This document shows positions 59,930 to 64,000 of a DNA stretch of 64,000 nt, one piece after another (within the stretch, counting starts at the first letter, position 1; every line of letters begins with the position of its first letter). Source of the DNA: Polytrichum commune. Taxonomy: Eukaryota; Streptophyta; Polytrichopsida; Polytrichales; Polytrichaceae. The DNA lies in assembly GCA_950295325.1 (NCBI GenBank), contig OX485805.1:22553501-22617500 (forward strand), read 5' to 3'. Position numbers and translations under genes: made by a program. The notes below the pieces were generated by a model, which was not told the DNA's origin, did no database searches, and was given only the letters and a program-made list of their open reading frames with translations.

Positions 59930-60310
59930 TTTGGACATCTATATTTGAGTACTTTGTGATTAGGTGTGGATCTAAGAATTGGAATAAAAAGAAGAAGACA
60001 TGTGTTTAAAAGAGATTGGATTACATGCTAATCATTCTAGGCTTAGTGTTCAACATGATTGTAGGGGGGAGACCTATCTAACCACTTAATGAGCACAAGA
60101 ACCTTCACTTTGATAATGGATAAGATATTTGTATGAGCTCCATAAATTGTGAGACAAATGGCTATGGGCATGATTTAGATTTACTAATCATCTTGCACCA
60201 AGTGCATGTTTATGCCCTTAAAATTTGAGAGTGGAGTAATTTAAGTGCTATATCATATGAGAAGTGATTGAAGGTAGAGAGGTATCAATCTAAAGCACAT
60301 CTACCTCATG
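59930..60310 (+). repeat. interspersed repeat family B, last copy
   Basis: Carries GTGATTAGGTGTGGATC, TAATGAGCACAAGAACCTTC and ATATGAGAAGTGATTG in the family order. Confidence 0.65.
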
Positions 60311-62214
60311 TGTCAAGAACCGAGTTTTGTTTTTCATCTTATAAATACATGAGAGAGAGCTGGGTTTTTCTTGAGCCGTTCTATGCTTACTGTCAAGCTT
60401 AGTCCGTTCATATAACATCCTCTTATTTAGAGGCCATATCATTCTTCAACATATCAATGTACCTTTTTTGAAAACTTGGGAGGGTGGGTGGGAGCAGACA
60501 CCATGACCCAACTATTTGCAAAGCTATCCTCTTACTATAGTCATTGTCTCTATTATGCTTGCATCTAAGAAGGTGTTACAATCTGAAAGTAGTCTATACA
60601 ACTCACAATATTACATTTCATTTCACTTTTGTAGAAAAACTGCGTTACACATCCATGTTTTTTCATATCAAGTTCAGAAAGGTCATGACATGATCAACAA
60701 ATACTTCAAAGTTCTACCATAAATCAGATTATATTATGCGTTCCTCATACCACTGGAATACATACGCATAAGTATAATCATAATGCACATACTATTCTTG
60801 ATCAAAGATAATATGCAAAACCTATATATGCCGTCAAGTTTGTGAAGGGTCCCCCTCACCTGTGCCCATGCCACCAACCAAATCCAAAAAGAGGGTTACT
60901 AACGTACACGAGGTGAATAGCAGCAGAAAACCAATTGTTATCTATGTCACACAATTTTGTACAACATAAAAATACATTTTGCATCATTAAATACACATAC
61001 TATCATAGAGTATTCTACCTGTTCCTTAGCCATTTGAACCTTGTGCAGTCGAAAAAAGAGGTAAATTACACACCCTGTCCACAAGACTTAGTTTGCACAA
61101 CTTGCACTAATCCTGTAAGTTACTAAGTGTAAACGGCCATATGCGGTTTAGCCTGCGAAAGGAGGCTCTCTTGGCCTCTTACTCTTAATATAGGATTAGG
61201 TAAATGTTTGTGTCCATTGATGTGAAACCCATGATCTATGGTTGATATTCGTTAGATAACACTGGCTTAACCCTAAAGTATTCTTACCCTGGGGTTAGAT
61301 AGAGTTACCGGGCAGGTTCATTTGTGGGCAAGGAATAATCAAAGTAGAGAGAGAGAGAGAGAGACGTGTGCTTACAAACTAGCAATTTTTTGGGTTTGAA
61401 TACTAGATCTACAAACCTATGTTGTGTGTTTTAGGTTGCGTTGAATATAGTCCAAGGCGGGGGGGGGGGGGGGGGCTGATTGTGTTCCATTAGAAAATGC
61501 AACATGATTAAAGAAAGGCCCTTTCTAATGGTTCAAAGTAAACTTCAAAAAAATACTAGAAAATATTACAATATTTGCAATTCATTTTGAGAATAGTACA
61601 TTAGATATATTTCAAGAAAATTCACCAAATATGTGGAACATCCCATGAATATGCACATTACTTCATAGCCTCCCATGCTATACCCATTATCACACTTGGT
61701 TAATATCTCTACGAGGGAGTTACACCCCCTTCCCCCATGATGTAATCGATGGAACTTAGCACCAAGAGAACCAAGTTCATAGACTAGTTTGCCTCTACAT
61801 ATTAGATTGCCCACTTTGGGTGTATGCCCAACATTCGTCACATAGTCATGTCCACAAGAGCAATGGTGATGCATAAGAAAATTATGATGTAGCTCATTGG
61901 ACATTAGTTAGCTTATTGATAACATCCCAATGAGATCATTCAAAGTTATAGAATACACTAAACATTAAGATTTAGTGTGGCATTAAATTAGTATGCCATG
62001 TTAATTAAGGTTACTTTTGTGACATTTCATATAACACCCTTTTTAATTGCCACCCAATAATTGCACGACAATGTGGTTGGGTCAATAATATACAGTGGGG
62101 ACCGCACTACATTGGGTGTTTAGTTGTAGTGATCATGGTGACAATGGCAGTGTGAAATCCATTCACACATAATATCTCTAGAAATGGATTTACAATCAGA
62201 ACATGCAATTGACA
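60311..62214. other. intergenic, no gene recognised
   Basis: Short random frames only. A (GA)n tract lies at about 61347-61366 and a G-run of about 18 bases at 61459-61476. Confidence 0.5.
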
Positions 62215-62580
62215 TTTGGTTACTTTTCTTAATCAAACACCTAGATTTGGTGGATGTTTGATTAGATGAAAATCAAAGAACAAATACCACAAAGACACAT
62301 GTTTAAAAGAGATTGAACTACCTCTACAAACTTTATCATTTGCCTTAATATCAATAGTGAACACAAATGGAAGAATCTATGTAGATAGTTAAAAAACAAA
62401 TGAACAAACATGCACTTATGATAACCATAAATAAATCAAAGAAAGTTGGATTTTTAGTTTGATTTTTGGTGCCACTTCATCATCAATTTGCAAATGCAAC
62501 ATATGGTTCTTTGTGTAAATCTATTGAGGGGAAGTTGGAGAACATGGATCACAAATGAAAACATTCACATACCGTATCTT
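62215..62580 (+). repeat. interspersed repeat family A, copy 6
   Basis: Near full-length copy from GGTTACTTTTCTTAATCAAA to CATTCACATACCGTATCT. Confidence 0.7.
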
Positions 62581-63609
62581 GGATCCAAAGGCCCACGAGA
62601 TTGGAGGTAACATAACGTTGATATGGGCATCATTAGTGATCATTGAAGCTACCTAATCCACCACAAGTGCAAGGTTAGCCAAAGTACCACCACTTGTGTC
62701 CTTTGGTCTTCGTGGGAGGCAACCAAAGACTGGGCCCATGGTATTCATTTGTTACGTGAAATGAGTGACTTTCATACATTTTAGACTCATTGCAAAGTGA
62801 TTTTTTTTTTTTCATTTTTTTCTTCTCTAGTTAAATACACCATGTGATAGAGTTAGTATAGAGGGGAAAATAGTGATCGGTTATAGGCGCCTTTATTCTA
62901 ACTCATTTTGCATTATAGGTCATCCAAGTTGCTCAAGATTAACATGTCATGACTCATTTCACTAGACCAATCGATGTAAGTAACTTCTCATTTAATATGA
63001 TGGTTTGCCTTTGGCTATCATATCCTATGTGGGCATCAATTGTGTAGAAGGATTACCTTAAGCTTACAAAGTTATGGAAAGGCATCTAACTTAGGGCCAG
63101 ATTAGAGTGTGGTGAAGAAGTGCACCGGTTAAGAAATTGAAGGGAATGGAGCAATATGATTGGGTACAAAATGGGTTCCTCACCAGCCAGGGTTTACACA
63201 ACGGCCAAGACTTCTATGATGGAGAATTTCAAGCATGGATAGAAAAATGACATGGATTTCAACATGAAAACATATTTGTTTATTTATTTATTTACTTGTT
63301 GTTAGGGGAACCCTTGGACAAGAAAACTTGACCTCCGGAAAACTCCAACTCGAAGTCTTTTTTTTTTCTTTTTTTTTGGTTTTTCCCCACCTTGTTTGCC
63401 ATACATTTATTGCCTCAAATAGCATTGTCTTGGGTGGAAATTCTTGACCAACCAATGCACTTCTTTCACCTTAGTCTAAACTAGCCTTTAGTCCATTAGC
63501 GTGTCTTTGTAGATCTGATATTCAAGGAATCAAAATTGCTTAAAAGGTTTTGATATTGCAAGGCCAAAAAGGTTTGCTACACCCCCATTACCAATCCTTA
63601 CCAAAAGAA
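62581..63609. other. intergenic, no gene recognised
   Basis: No coding or RNA signal recognised; poly-T tracts at about 62802-62820 and 63358-63378. Confidence 0.5.
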
Positions 63610-64000
63610 TGCACACAACTAGATACATATTGGTTAAGGTATGTGGGTATTGTTCAATTTATTTTTCATGTTCTCCAACTTCTACCAATGATATCTACAC
63701 AACAAAACTTGTGTTGCACTAGGAAAATCTACAATGAAGCATAAGCAAAAAGAGGATCAAGACGGATTTTCTCCTTATGTAGTTATGATTGTCGGAAGTG
63801 CACGTTTGTTGATACCTTAACTAAATACATAAGTTTTCCCAATTGTGTTCACTATTGAGTGTGGAGGTAGTTGATACAATTTGGGAATATAGTCAGATAT
63901 CTTTTGAACATGTGTTTCTATGTTGCTTGTTTTTTGATCCTCACTTAACCACACACCAATCAATAACAGGTGCCCCATTAAGAAAAGTAATTGAATAACA
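63610..64000 (-). repeat. interspersed repeat family A, copy 7, reaching the window edge
   Basis: Reverse-orientation copy running from AAGGTATGTGGGTATTG to the CCATTAAGAAAAGTAATTG block. It ends with or just beyond the window. Confidence 0.7.

Noticed and set aside
1-64000. CRISPR arrays, bacterial operons or phage genes
   Set aside because: The sequence is plant nuclear DNA with spliced genes; no regularly spaced short repeats of that kind were seen.

Overview
The window is nuclear DNA from a land plant. It has introns with GT..AG borders and a plastid-targeted pentatricopeptide (PPR) gene of the pTAC2 type. It also has a plant-specific BES1/BZR1-family transcription factor gene and many small plant-type DNA transposons. 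The BZR DNA-binding domain reads [11 protein letters not shown], the flavour shared with BZR1-domain beta-amylases and BZR3-type proteins. This hints at a non-seed plant (bryophyte, lycophyte or fern), but that is a weak inference and the species cannot be named.

Only four host genes could be supported. On the minus strand, 20348-17324 is a five-exon gene for a 223-residue UBA-domain protein. On the plus strand, 29044-30174 encodes a 376-residue protein I do not recognise, built around about eight copies of a short W-I-x-x-L-G-x-Q-W-M motif. On the plus strand, 34950-41234 is a complete nine-exon pTAC2 gene (879 residues). Converging on it from the minus strand, 45002-42508 is a BES1/BZR1-like gene whose reading frame continues through two extra 5' exons. 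Exon phases were checked arithmetically and close to multiples of three in all three spliced genes.

The rest is a graveyard of repeats. 1-17 kb holds related 350-400 bp interspersed repeats, a tRNA-derived SINE-like unit, a pogo-like non-autonomous element (6601-7132, TA target duplication) with its own small ORF, a 1.4 kb element with 24-bp perfect inverted ends, and a decayed DDE_1 (pogo/CENP-B-like) transposase. 21-24.5 kb holds two PIF/Harbinger transposase relics, one of them folded back on itself by inverted and direct duplications. 47-64 kb has no supported host gene. It holds Tourist/Harbinger-type elements with TAA or TTA duplications, one of them proven by an unoccupied copy in a neighbouring tandem repeat. 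It also holds several MITE families, microsatellites and a fragment of a mitochondrial-type trnP.

The host genes do not form a pathway: plastid transcription (pTAC2), a BZR-type regulator, a UBA adaptor and an orphan repeat protein. Two of them share a feature. The UBA gene and the BZR-like gene each carry about three tandem copies of a ~210 bp unit in the first intron region, and in each case the unit spans a 5' splice donor.
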